Source of the DNA: Palsa-883 sp035696165
Lineage (GTDB): Bacteria; Pseudomonadota; Alphaproteobacteria; Acetobacterales; Acetobacteraceae
Reading direction: 5' to 3'
Assembly (NCBI GenBank): GCA_035696165.1
Contig: DASRQX010000153.1
Coordinates: 1-64,000, forward strand
DNA length: 64,000 nt
The position numbers and the translations under genes were made by a program. Position 1 is the first letter of the stretch. Every line of letters starts with the position of its first letter. The notes under the pieces are model-generated. The model searched no databases and was not told where the DNA came from. It saw only the letters and a list, made by a program, of their open reading frames with translations. Below, in pieces: positions 1-7,962 of the stretch.

Positions 1-83
1 AGCTCAAAACGGGTGATCTCGATCGGCCTGCCCATCCGGTTGCACTCCCTGCGAATCGTCGCGACACGCAGAGGGAATCGTAC

Positions 84-1400
84 TCAAGTCGATTCGGGAA
101 TCTCCCCGGGGAAGAGTCGATCATTCTGATGGCTGGTATAATACATCGCCCGGTCGAACAGGCTGACCGACCGGCTCATCACCACCACCGTAACGTTGTC
201 GTATGTCAGCACCGCCGTTCGGCCCGCATCCAACGCCGCACGCATCGTCTCCAACCGCGCGTGGCCGTCCGACAGCAGGCGCACCTGCGCCCGCACCGAC
301 ATCGGAGGAAACCGCGCAGAATCGTGGCAGCCCCCCAGCGTCACCTCGATTGTGGCGCCGACACCGGCTTTGTGCGCCGCGGCGGCGGCCGCGGGATCGA
401 CAATCTGCGCCAGCACACGCTTGTCATACAAGTAGGCGCGCAGGCCCACCAGGATAGCGTTGGAATCACCGGACGCACCTGAGGAAGTCGCATCGGCAGC
501 ATCGGTGAACAGCACTGGCCCCTCCATGGTGCGCGCCTGAGCGACCGCACGTTCAAGGGAAATCAGCTTGCCCTGCAGGCGGAAACGCTGGGGCCAGAAT
601 TCCTCGGCGAGACGTACTGCCTCCCGGCCGGCGCGCGCCGCGTCGCCGTCGGTCATGACGAGCACCTGGCTGCACAATTCGGGCACGTCGGTGAAAGGGT
701 TGCCGATCATGATGCCGGCCGCCAACGCCGTGCCGTCGCGTTCGATACGCTGGCAGTCGCGTATCAGATCGCCATAACAACCACTCTTGGTGATCAGCTC
801 GTCGCCGCGCACCAGCGCGGGGATGACCACCCGCGCGATCACGCACCTGGTTGGCCGTGCAATCAGGCGCAACAGCAGCCGCGCCGCGCGCGCCCCGGTA
901 TCGGCGAAATCGACATGCGGGTAGGTGTGATAGATCGTCAGCCCGTCGATCTGGCGCAGCATCCGATCGGTCAAGATGCCGTGCAGATCGAGCGAGATGA
1001 CGATCGGCATCTGCGGCCCGGCCAACCGGCGAATTTGGACCAGCAAGAAGCCTTCCGGATCCAACTCGCCGTCGGCACCCATGGCGCCATGCAGCGAGAC
1101 GTAGATGCCGTCGATATCGGCGAGGTTGGCGGCGACGGAAGCCACGAACTCCTCCGACAAACGCTGCCAGCCGGCAGCCGACAGCAGCCCCGCGCTACCG
1201 GCGCGCGCGCTGTAGACCGGAAGGATCGCGACGCCGGATGCGCGGCGGAACACCGCAAGCGCCCCGCCGATGGCGCTGTTCTGGTTCGCCTGGCGATACA
1301 GTTCCTCGCCGCGCTGCACGGAGAAATGGTCATATCCGGACGGCAGGGGATTGAATGAGGAAATCTCCTGCATGCATTCCACGAATAGGATGCGCGACAT
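84..1400 (-). CDS. M81 family metallopeptidase (MlrC-like)
   Basis: Encodes 438 residues resembling the MlrC/M81 family, named after a zinc enzyme in microcystin breakdown; most members are uncharacterised hydrolases. Family landmarks are visible: SLHGAMGADGELDPEG (about residues 100-118), SLDLHGILTD (about 135) and HTYPHVDFADTG (about 157), which carry the conserved metal-binding histidines, and later a Gly/Asp-rich ADATSSGASGDSN stretch beginning the C-terminal domain. The C-terminus is odd. After VVMSRSVSLFDRA the family normally continues several tens of residues through a conserved region ending in a VDTPG-like motif; here it stops within about 20 residues on an unrelated tail, so the gene looks 3'-truncated or recombined. 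It is divergent from the enolase-superfamily gene to its right. Substrate unknown. Confidence 0.8.
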   Translation of the reverse strand: MSRILFVECMQEISSFNPLPSGYDHFSVQRGEELYRQANQNSAIGGALAVFRRASGVAILPVYSARAGSAGLLSAAGWQRLSEEFVASVAANLADIDGIYVSLHGAMGADGELDPEGFLLVQIRRLAGPQMPIVISLDLHGILTDRMLRQIDGLTIYHTYPHVDFADTGARAARLLLRLIARPTRCVIARVVIPALVRGDELITKSGCYGDLIRDCQRIERDGTALAAGIMIGNPFTDVPELCSQVLVMTDGDAARAGREAVRLAEEFWPQRFRLQGKLISLERAVAQARTMEGPVLFTDAADATSSGASGDSNAILVGLRAYLYDKRVLAQIVDPAAAAAAHKAGVGATIEVTLGGCHDSARFPPMSVRAQVRLLSDGHARLETMRAALDAGRTAVLTYDNVTVVVMSRSVSLFDRAMYYTSHQNDRLFPGEIPEST

Positions 1401-1470
1401 GATCGGCGTCTCCGGCTGGTGGCAGCTTCGGCATTAGGGCATCCTTGCGTCAGCACTGTCCAGGAGGATT

Positions 1471-1540
1471 GGGCCAGGCGGCTCGGGCCAGGAGGCGCGG
1501 GCCAGGATCACCGGGCCGGGATGGTTGGGTCGGGAGGCGC
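1471..1540 (+). repeat. Five tandem 14-bp units in the leader of the enolase-superfamily gene
   Basis: Five consecutive 14-bp units: GGGCCAGGCGGCTC, GGGCCAGGAGGCGC, GGGCCAGGATCACC, GGGCCGGGATGGTT and GGGTCGGGAGGCGC. The last unit contains the GGAGG that serves as ribosome binding site for the ATG at 1547. Several units carry a purine-rich SD-like core, so copy number could change the translation or structure of the leader. That role is inference; the periodicity is seen directly. Confidence 0.85.
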
Positions 1541-1546
1541 AGGCGC

Positions 1547-2704
1547 ATGGCAGGCAGGGTCATCAGGATTACCTCGATCGAGGCCGCGCCGTTGTTTGGC
1601 GACAGCCCCAAGGGGGGCTGGTCGGCCGAGATCAAGCCGGAGGATTCCATCCATGCGCTGATCGCGGTGCACACCGATAGCGGCATCACCGGGCATGGCA
1701 GCGTGTTCACCGATGGTCGGCTGGTTCAGGCGGGGCTACGTGTGCTGGAGCCGTTGTTCCGTGATGAGAACGTACTGGAACCGCAGCGCGTGTCGGAGAA
1801 GCTGCACCAGAACACGTTCTGGATGGGGCGCGGCGGCACGCTGACGCACGTTATCAGCGGCATCGACATTGCGCTGTGGGACATCCTGGGCAAGGCGACC
1901 AGCCTGCCGGTCGGGCAGTTGCTGGGCGGGTGCTATCGGACGCGGGTGCAGCCGTATTGCTCGCTGCTGATGGAGCAACCCGCGGAAATGCACGATGTGG
2001 TCACACAATATCGCACCCGCGGCTTTCGGGCATTCAAAATCGGCTGGGGTCCGTTCGGGCGCCGGGACGATACGAAGCTGGACGAGGCGATCATTCGGGC
2101 GGCGCGGGACGCCGCCGGAGAAGAAAACCGGCTGTTCGTCGATGCCGGCGCCAGCGATGCGCATTGGCCGCAGGGACTGAAATGGGCGATGCGCACGGCG
2201 GAGATGCTGAAGGACCACAATGTCGGCTGGTTCGAGGAACCGTTGCGTCCCGATGCGATCGATGATTTCTGCCATTTGCGCCGGGTCAGTCCAGTACCGA
2301 TCGCGGGTGGCGAGGTTCTCACGCGAAGGCAGTCGTTCCTGCCGTGGCTGTCGCGCGGGGCGTTCGATATCGTGCAGCCCGATGTCACCAAGGTCGGCGG
2401 CATCAGCGAGCAGCGGCGGATTGCCTGGATGGCCGATGATTTCGGCGTGCGTTACGTGGGGCATGGCTGGAACACTGCGCTGGGCGTGGCGGCGGATTTG
2501 CAGCTTGCCGCGGCGCTGCCGAACGTCGACCTGGTCGAGTTCATCGGCGGCAGCCCGTATGTCGACGGTATAACTGAAGCGCCGTTCGCGCTCGATGCCG
2601 AGGGCTATCTCGCCATCCCCGATGGGCCTGGCCTGGGGGTGCGGCTCGATCGTGCAAAGCTCGCCCGATACACGCCCGACCCGTCAGTGCTGTTTCGTGG
2701 GTAG
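1547..2704 (+). CDS. Mandelate racemase/muconate lactonizing enzyme family protein (enolase superfamily)
   Basis: A 385-residue enolase-superfamily enzyme, probably a sugar-acid dehydratase or racemase. The N-terminal capping domain is followed by a TIM barrel. Visible barrel landmarks: a lysine in RAFKIGWG (strand 2), metal ligands in LFVDAGAS, WFEEPL and IAGGE, an aspartate in QPDVTKVGG, and a histidine in YVGHGWNTA that would form the His-Asp dyad typical of the mandelate racemase subgroup. The start at ATG 1547 is chosen because GGAGG lies 9 nt upstream and the conserved protein begins with VIRITSIEAAPLF just after it; the open frame runs further upstream only through low-complexity repeats. 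The nearby sugar transporter and epimerase (13.5-17.4 kb) fit sugar-acid catabolism, but the substrate cannot be read from sequence. Confidence 0.85.
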   Translation: MAGRVIRITSIEAAPLFGDSPKGGWSAEIKPEDSIHALIAVHTDSGITGHGSVFTDGRLVQAGLRVLEPLFRDENVLEPQRVSEKLHQNTFWMGRGGTLTHVISGIDIALWDILGKATSLPVGQLLGGCYRTRVQPYCSLLMEQPAEMHDVVTQYRTRGFRAFKIGWGPFGRRDDTKLDEAIIRAARDAAGEENRLFVDAGASDAHWPQGLKWAMRTAEMLKDHNVGWFEEPLRPDAIDDFCHLRRVSPVPIAGGEVLTRRQSFLPWLSRGAFDIVQPDVTKVGGISEQRRIAWMADDFGVRYVGHGWNTALGVAADLQLAAALPNVDLVEFIGGSPYVDGITEAPFALDAEGYLAIPDGPGLGVRLDRAKLARYTPDPSVLFRG

Positions 2705-2711
2705 TGCACGG

Positions 2712-2825
2712 AGAGAGCATCAGGATCTCTGGGGTAACCCGGGACAGATGGCACGGCAGGCCGTAGTCTGGCCCGATGAGACGGCCGAACCTGTCCCGTG
2801 CACCCCAGAGATCCTGATGCTCTCT
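2712..2825. repeat. Perfect 24-bp inverted repeat, long hairpin before amtB
   Basis: Arms at 2712-2735 and 2802-2825 are exact reverse complements over 24 bp (core GCATCAGGATCTCTGGGGT). A further matched pair lies inside (CGGGACAG at 2740-2747 and CTGTCCCG at 2791-2798), giving a hairpin of about 114 nt. It fills most of the gap between the enolase-superfamily gene and amtB, ending 80 nt before the amtB start. It could be a bidirectional terminator, an RNA leader structure or a palindromic mobile element. No T-run follows either arm, which argues against an ordinary intrinsic terminator. Confidence 0.85.
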
Positions 2826-2905
2826 CGCGGTCGGCACCAAACCAAAGAGTACCAGGTCAGAGAGCAAGCGCGAGCACTCAAAACAAAAAAAACGCGGTGG
2901 AACAT

Positions 2906-4123
2906 ATGACCGAGCTGGATACAGGCAATACCGGCTTCATGCTGCTCTGCAGCAGCCTGGTCATGCTGATGACGCCGGGCCTCGCCTTTTTCTACGGCGG
3001 ACTGGTAAGTCGCAAGAACGTGCTGGCGATCATGATGCAGTCCTACGTGTCGATGGGCTGGACGACTGTCATCTGGTTCGCCGTCGGTTACTCGCTGTGC
3101 TTCTCCGGTGGTGCGGGCGGAGTCATCGGCAATCTCGACATGGCGTTCCTGAACGGTGTCACGCTCACGACGCCATCGCCCACTCCCGGCATTCCCTTGA
3201 TGGTGCACATCGCCTACCAGATGATGTTTGCGATCATTACGCCGGCGCTGATCACCGGCGCCTTCGCCAACCGGGTCTCGTTCAGGGCCTATATGGTGTT
3301 CCTGACGCTCTGGCTGTTCCTCGTCTACTTTCCTTTCGTGCATATGCTGTGGGGCGGCGGCATCCTGCAGCAATGGGGCGTGCTGGACTTTGCCGGAGGC
3401 ATCGTCGTGCACAACACGGCAGGGCTCGCGGCACTGGCGTCGGTCCTCTATGTTGGCCGACGGCGGGTGGTTGAGCGCGCGCACAGCGTACCGCTGGTCG
3501 CGTTGGGAACCGGTCTCCTCTGGTTCGGCTGGTACGGCTTCAACGCCGGCAGCGAATTCCGCGTCGATGCGGTGACGGCAGTCGCGTTCCTGAATACCGA
3601 CGTGGCCGCATCGTTCGCTGCCATCGCCTGGATGATGGTCGGCTGGTGGCAGGAGAAACGGCCACGCTTCGTCGGTCTGCTCACTGGGGCAGTCGCCGGA
3701 CTTGCAACTATCACTCCGGCGGCGGGTTATGTGTCGCCGATCGCCGCGGTCGTCATCGGAATTGCCGCCGGGGTCGTCTGCTACTTCGCCGTTACGCTGA
3801 AGAACCGGCTGAAATGGGACGACGCGCTGGACGTGTGGGGCGTGCATGGCGTCGGCGGCGCGTTGGGGATCGTACTACTCGGCCTGTTTGCCTCCAAGGC
3901 ATTCAACCCCGCCGGGACCGACGGCCTGTTCGGGGGCAACCCCGGTTTTCTGGGGAAGCAACTCGTGGCGATCGTACTGTCGTCGGTCTGGGCGTTCGGC
4001 TTCACCTACGGCATGCTGTGGCTGATCGATCGCGTGACGCCGGTCAAAGTCGAGCAGACCGACGAGGAACGCGGGCTCGACGCGGCGCTGCATGGTGAGA
4101 CGGCCTACCTCAGCGCCCCGTGA
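2906..4123 (+). CDS. amtB: Ammonium transporter, Amt family
   Basis: A 405-residue polytopic inner-membrane ammonium channel. Seen directly: the N-terminal LMTPGLAFFYGGLVSRKN signature, around ten or eleven hydrophobic segments, and the twin pore histidines in IVVHNTAGLAA and VWGVHGVGGALG. The start at ATG 2906 (MTELDTGNTGFML) places the first membrane helix correctly; a GGTGG motif lies just upstream and the leader is locally A-rich. In most proteobacteria amtB follows glnK, which encodes the PII regulator that plugs the channel; no glnK is present here. A large inverted repeat lies in the leader. The 3' end abuts remains of an unrelated gene on the other strand. Confidence 0.95.
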   Translation: MTELDTGNTGFMLLCSSLVMLMTPGLAFFYGGLVSRKNVLAIMMQSYVSMGWTTVIWFAVGYSLCFSGGAGGVIGNLDMAFLNGVTLTTPSPTPGIPLMVHIAYQMMFAIITPALITGAFANRVSFRAYMVFLTLWLFLVYFPFVHMLWGGGILQQWGVLDFAGGIVVHNTAGLAALASVLYVGRRRVVERAHSVPLVALGTGLLWFGWYGFNAGSEFRVDAVTAVAFLNTDVAASFAAIAWMMVGWWQEKRPRFVGLLTGAVAGLATITPAAGYVSPIAAVVIGIAAGVVCYFAVTLKNRLKWDDALDVWGVHGVGGALGIVLLGLFASKAFNPAGTDGLFGGNPGFLGKQLVAIVLSSVWAFGFTYGMLWLIDRVTPVKVEQTDEERGLDAALHGETAYLSAP

Positions 4124-4388
4124 GGCCGGTACGCCATCGGCCGCGAGCGGAACTCCATCGTGATGCATCGATGCACGATCTGCTCAAAATGGCATTGTCG
4201 CGGTGCGCCATCCGAGTCCGCCGCCGCCGGCGCGCTGTCCACCACCAGACTCGGCGTCGTCACCTGGGAGGCCTGATCCGCGGCAGGTCCGCGGCGGTGA
4301 ATACTTTGCCCCACGCGCCCGGCGGGACGTAGATCGAGCCGATTTGGGCTTGAGCGTACGGGCCGCGCAGAAACACCACGCTCCTGCG
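4124..4388 (-). pseudogene. Remnant of a xanthine dehydrogenase/CO dehydrogenase-type molybdopterin subunit (CoxL-like)
   Basis: On the minus strand, 4263-4388 reads RRSVVFLRGPYAQAQIGSI followed by VPPGAWGKVFTAADLPRI. This matches the N-terminal pattern of CoxL/XdhB-type subunits (FLRSPHAHARI..ID....PGV.AV.TAADLP). The frame then hits a stop at 4260. In another frame, 4108-4275 reads SLVVDSAPAAADSD and HFEQIVHRCITMEFRSRP, reminiscent of later CoxL motifs (ALVVADS.AAA; NPMEPR) but compressed, as after internal deletion and frameshift. There is no start codon and no continuous reading. The first segment is convincing; the second is tentative. The intact homologous operon at 8.2-12.2 kb is a different, IorB-type gene. 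Confidence 0.6.
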
Positions 4389-4600
4389 TACCACGCAGCG
4401 CAATTCCCGCGACGCACTGGCCGCGGCCGCAGGTGGCAATCGTCCTCTTTGCGCAACACCGATGCGCCGGCCCCCAGGCGTTGACCGGAGCGCTCCCTCG
4501 CAATCGTCGCCTACCCAGAAAGCATGGATTTGCGTGGGGCAGGCTGAGCCGTCAAATGCCCGAGGACAACAACGCGGAACTGGCCGCCGTTGCGTTTGGG

Positions 4601-4642
4601 ATGCAGCATGGGGGACGCAGCATGGAGGGGCACGGCATGGGA
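4601..4642 (+). repeat. Three 14-bp near-repeats in the leader of the luciferase-like gene
   Basis: Units ATGCAGCATGGGGG, ACGCAGCATGGAGG and GGCACGGCATGGGA follow one another with a 14-bp period, ending 23 nt before the start at 4666. The period and placement match the five-unit tract before the gene at 1547. Confidence 0.65.
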
Positions 4643-4665
4643 GAGGAAATGATGGAGCTTGCCGG

Positions 4666-5661
4666 ATGACCCAGCCCCACGTCGCTCTGCGAGTTCCGGT
4701 TGGCCGACCGTTGCCCGAAGTCGCTGCGTTCGTCGCCCACTGCGAGGACGCGGGCTTCGACGGGGTGGGCATCCACGACCATCCTTCCAGTGGCCGCGAT
4801 GCATACCTCGCACTGGCACTCGCGGCCCAGGCGACACACCGCCTGCGGCTGTTCCCGGCCACCTCAAGTCCTGTGGTTCGGCATCCTTTGGTTCTCGCCT
4901 CGCTCGCCCACAGCCTGGAGGAAATCGCGCCGGGACGCACATGTCTGACCGTGGCTCCCGGCTTCATCTCGACGCGGAGCATCGGGCAGCCGCGCGCGGG
5001 GCTGGGCTTCATGCGTAACGCGATCCGCGATCTCCGCCGCCTGCTTGCCGGGGAGGAAGTCGCGTTTGGTCCGTCGTCGACCCGGCTCAGGAATCGCAGC
5101 GAGGCACCGACGCCGGTGTATCTGCTCGCGGCCGGACCTAAGATGATCGAACTCGCGGGCGAACTGGCCGACGGTGCCTTTCTCATGGTCGGCATCCATC
5201 CGGCCTCCGTCCGCGCCGCGCGCCATCGCTTGGAGGCGGGAGCCAGGCGGGCCGGCCGCTCCCTGGCCGGCTTCCCGGTGGTGTTCGTGGTCACACTCGG
5301 TCTCGGACCCGACGCCGAGGTGGGCGCGCGATGGGTGCGGAGTTGGTTCGCGCCAGGACAGCCGTTCCTGAACTATCCGAGCGCATCGAACCTTCGCTGG
5401 CTCCGCGAGTGCGGCTTCGAGCTTGAAGAAACGCACGACCCTGCTTGCATCCAAGAAGACCGCGCACACCAGATCGCGGATGCAATCGGACTGTTCGGCT
5501 CGCCGGAGCGCTGCGCAGAGCGGCTGCTGCGCGCGCACGAGGAAGCAGGTATTGAGCAGATATTCTTGTTCCCGGCGCACGACCTTGCAGGCGGCTACAA
5601 CATGCCAGAGGCCGAGGTTCATGCGTTTGAACGAATTATCCGCCCGCGGCTCGGAGGATAA
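4666..5661 (+). CDS. LLM class flavin-dependent oxidoreductase (luciferase-like)
   Basis: A 331-residue single-domain bacterial-luciferase-like TIM-barrel protein. Members use reduced FMN or F420 to oxidise small organic substrates. Family patterns visible: FVAHCEDAGFDGVGIHDHP near the N-terminus, RLRLFPATSSPVVRHPLVLA, a APTPVYLLAAGPKMIELAGELADG segment that usually lines the flavin site, and the C-terminal GSPERCAERLLRAHEEAGIEQI. The start at ATG 4666 is supported by GGAG about 8 nt upstream and by conserved sequence beginning immediately after it. It overlaps by ATGA the end of an upstream open stretch of no recognisable content. It appears to be transcribed alone. Cofactor choice and substrate are not evident. 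Confidence 0.85.
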   Translation: MTQPHVALRVPVGRPLPEVAAFVAHCEDAGFDGVGIHDHPSSGRDAYLALALAAQATHRLRLFPATSSPVVRHPLVLASLAHSLEEIAPGRTCLTVAPGFISTRSIGQPRAGLGFMRNAIRDLRRLLAGEEVAFGPSSTRLRNRSEAPTPVYLLAAGPKMIELAGELADGAFLMVGIHPASVRAARHRLEAGARRAGRSLAGFPVVFVVTLGLGPDAEVGARWVRSWFAPGQPFLNYPSASNLRWLRECGFELEETHDPACIQEDRAHQIADAIGLFGSPERCAERLLRAHEEAGIEQIFLFPAHDLAGGYNMPEAEVHAFERIIRPRLGG

Positions 5662-5663
5662 CC

Positions 5664-5834
5664 GCCGGACAGGTCAATCCGGTTCAACAGGATGCGTTCG
5701 GGCGTGTCACCAACCTGCGTCCGGAACACAAAAAGCGAATCGCCGCACGGCAATACCGCCGCGCGCCGCATGTTGAGGTTGAATAACATCGCCCCCGGTT
5801 CGAATCCCCAGAACCCATCCGCCGAGCGGTAGAG
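5664..5834 (-). pseudogene. Coding-like fragment of an unidentified protein
   Basis: The minus strand reads 57 residues without interruption, including FWGFEPGAMLFNLNM, RRAAVLPCGDSLFVF and VGDTPERILLNRIDLSG. The amino-acid composition looks like real protein, unlike the antisense frames elsewhere. An in-frame TGA lies just upstream (5838-5840) and no plausible start precedes the block. It looks like the C-terminal part of a decayed gene, possibly a beta-propeller or glycosidase-like protein, but the family is not identified. Confidence 0.45.
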
Positions 5835-5864
5835 CTGTCAAGGCGTCGCTAGGCCGTCCCATCG

Positions 5865-6320
5865 TCACGGCGCATCGCGCCACATCTTCGGCCGCGTTCG
5901 TACCGGATCGAGCAGCGACCAGTCGCCCTGCTCCAACGTGTGCCCCTTTGGGAACGGCGGTCGCGGCTCTAACCCCAGGGACCGTACCACCCGGTCATCG
6001 CGGTAGTAGCATTGCAGGATCACCCGCGAGAGTGCCGCCAGGGCCGCCCCGCCACGCGCCCGGAACGAGGCGGCCACCGCCTGCCGCCGCGCCGCGTCAA
6101 GTTCCGCGAAAGCGCCGCCGGCGTGTTCGGCAAGCGCACCCAGAGCCGTCCGCACGTCGCCCAGGTCGCGGCCCAGGGACTTCATGATGTCGGCGAAGAT
6201 GATCGCGTCGTCAGCACTCGGCACACCGAATTCCGCGCTCGCCGGAATCATCATCCCGGCAATGCAGTGCAGGTCCCGGGTTTCCGCCGGGGAAAGGTCC
6301 GTCTGGTCGTCGTTCCGCAT
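5865..6320 (-). CDS. Gluconate 2-dehydrogenase subunit 3-like protein
   Basis: A 151-residue protein resembling the small subunit (subunit 3 family) that accompanies membrane-associated GMC dehydrogenases such as gluconate or fructose dehydrogenase. Recognisable features: an N-terminal LHCIAGMMIPASAEFGVPSADD segment, with the typical early IIPA.. motif, and a C-terminal VILQCYYRDDRVVRSLG followed by WSLLDPVRTRPKMWRD. Unlike many family members it has no N-terminal twin-arginine signal, so export may depend on its partner or may not occur. It follows the GMC dehydrogenase gene on the same strand after a short repeat-filled gap, consistent with a two-gene operon. Its usual role is assembly or export of the flavin subunit. 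Confidence 0.8.
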   Translation of the reverse strand: MRNDDQTDLSPAETRDLHCIAGMMIPASAEFGVPSADDAIIFADIMKSLGRDLGDVRTALGALAEHAGGAFAELDAARRQAVAASFRARGGAALAALSRVILQCYYRDDRVVRSLGLEPRPPFPKGHTLEQGDWSLLDPVRTRPKMWRDAP

Positions 6321-6330
6321 GTCTTCCCCT

Positions 6331-6384
6331 ATCGAACAAGGTGGCCCAATCGAACAATGTCACTCAATCGAACAAGGTGGCCAA
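6331..6384. repeat. Three tandem 18-bp units across the GMC dehydrogenase stop codon
   Basis: Units ATCGAACAAGGTGGCCCA, ATCGAACAATGTCACTCA and ATCGAACAAGGTGGCCAA lie end to end. On the minus strand one copy encodes the last residues (LATLFD) and stop of the dehydrogenase; the other two fill the gap to the small-subunit gene. The 3' end of the gene has therefore been tandemly duplicated. Confidence 0.85.
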
Positions 6385-7962
6385 GCGCCGCTTCATACTG
6401 TCGGCGATATAGAGCGCCAGCGCCTGAATGGTAGAGGTCGGGTTCACCCCGCCTGACGTAACCCAGATGCTGCCGTCGACAATGAACAGGTTCTTCACAT
6501 CGTGGCAGCGGCCCCAGGCGTTCACCACGGAACGTTCCGGGTCATTGCCCATCCGGGCAGTGCCGAGCAGATGTCCGGGGCTGTTGAGGACGGTGCGCGA
6601 GGTATACAGGTTGGTGGCACCCGCCGCGGTAAGGATCTCCTGCGACCGCGCGATACCGTGTTCCATCATGCGCCGTGTGTTCTCGCTGATGACGTAGTCG
6701 ATTTTCGGCGCCGGGATGCCGTGGCTGTCCTTCAGCACGGGATCAAGCGTGACCCGGTTGTGTTCTTCCGGCAGATCCTCGCAGGCGATTCCGATCTGCA
6801 GGCGCCGGTAAACCAGTTGACGATAGACACGGTGATGGTCCTCGCCCCAGGGCAGGCGACCGGCTGCCTCGCTGGTGACGGCCTCGCTGACCACGCCGGC
6901 GCCGCGGGCAAACTGCAGCGTGTAGCCGCGGACGAAATCGCGAGACGGGTCTGTCTCGTAGAATTCCTTGCTCCACAGGGTCAGCATGGGCGCATGGTCG
7001 CCGTCCAGCCACTCATCGATGTAGCCGCGCACCTGTGGCCACGGGTGTAGCATCAGGTTCTTGCCGACCAGACCGCTGGAATTGGCCAGCCCGTTGGGAA
7101 AACGCGACGATGCCGAATTGAGCAACAGGCGCGGCGTGCCGACACCGTTGCAGGCCAGGATAACGACCTCCGCGGGCTGAAACCGCTCGATCCCGTCGGC
7201 ATCGTAATAGATCGCCCCCGCGGCCATGCCGTGCTCGCTGGTGGTAACCTCGCGCACCCGGCAGCGCGGACGCAATTCGACACCGGCTCGGACGGCATGC
7301 GGCCAGTAGGTGATATCGGTGCTCGCCTTTGCCCCCTGGGCGCATCCGGGTGTGCAATGGCCGAGATTGATGCACGGCGCCCGCCCGTCATACTCGGTCG
7401 TCGCGATCGCGGCGTCCGATGGCCACCAATGCCAGCCAAGCATGTTCATCGCGTGGGCGTAACGGGCGCCGGTCTTGCCGAGCGGCAGCGGTGGCATCGG
7501 CGGCTGTCTCGGCGGATAGGCCGGATCGCCGGCGAGGCCGGAGACGCCCATCATACGGTCGTTCTCGGCGAAGAACGGCTCCAGCTTCGCGTAGTCGACC
7601 GGCCAGTCATCGGCGACACCGTCCAGCGACTTCACGCGAAAATCCGATGGGTGCATGCGCGGGAAATGCGCCGTGTACATGACGGTGCCGCCGCCGACCG
7701 CGTTGAAGTTGGCGATCTTCATCGGTGAATTGTCGTCGTTGACGGGGTAATCGGTCGGCCGCGCCCGCTGGTTCGGGCTGATGGCGAAATCACTGTATCG
7801 CCGCGCTTCCCAGTCCCGCCCGTGGCTCGGGAAGTCGGTGGATTTCATCCAATCGCCCTGTTCGAGGCAAAGAATGCGCATTTTCGTCTCGGCGAGACTC
7901 CAGGCCACCGCGGCGCCCGAGGCGCCGGAACCGATGATCAATACGTCGACCGTTTCGTTCAT
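6364..7962 (-). CDS. GMC family oxidoreductase (FAD-dependent alcohol/sugar dehydrogenase)
   Basis: A 532-residue flavoprotein of the glucose-methanol-choline family. The N-terminal FAD-binding Rossmann motif GSGASG is at residues 11-16, followed by LCLEQGDW. Further landmarks are NAVGGGTVMYTAHFPRM (flavin attachment region), CINLGHCTPGCAQGAKAST (a Cys-rich stretch typical of gluconate-dehydrogenase-like members) and the C-terminal domain HLLGTARMGNDPERSVV...GSIWVTSGGVNPTSTIQALAL, with the catalytic His/Asn region. The start at ATG 7962 has AGGGAG upstream; an in-frame start eight codons earlier lacks one. It is transcribed with the subunit 3-like gene and divergently from the tri-haem cytochrome c operon, whose cytochrome could accept its electrons. 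Substrate unknown. Confidence 0.88.
   Translation of the reverse strand: MNETVDVLIIGSGASGAAVAWSLAETKMRILCLEQGDWMKSTDFPSHGRDWEARRYSDFAISPNQRARPTDYPVNDDNSPMKIANFNAVGGGTVMYTAHFPRMHPSDFRVKSLDGVADDWPVDYAKLEPFFAENDRMMGVSGLAGDPAYPPRQPPMPPLPLGKTGARYAHAMNMLGWHWWPSDAAIATTEYDGRAPCINLGHCTPGCAQGAKASTDITYWPHAVRAGVELRPRCRVREVTTSEHGMAAGAIYYDADGIERFQPAEVVILACNGVGTPRLLLNSASSRFPNGLANSSGLVGKNLMLHPWPQVRGYIDEWLDGDHAPMLTLWSKEFYETDPSRDFVRGYTLQFARGAGVVSEAVTSEAAGRLPWGEDHHRVYRQLVYRRLQIGIACEDLPEEHNRVTLDPVLKDSHGIPAPKIDYVISENTRRMMEHGIARSQEILTAAGATNLYTSRTVLNSPGHLLGTARMGNDPERSVVNAWGRCHDVKNLFIVDGSIWVTSGGVNPTSTIQALALYIADSMKRRLATLFD

Noticed and set aside
2720..3847. 375-codon antisense open frame opposite amtB
   Set aside because: Composition-driven shadow with no domain; amtB on the other strand is unambiguous.
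5799..5806. TTCGAATC resembling a tRNA T-loop
   Set aside because: Flanking bases do not pair as a T-stem, and no acceptor, D or anticodon arms can be drawn; the stretch reads as coding-like sequence on the minus strand.
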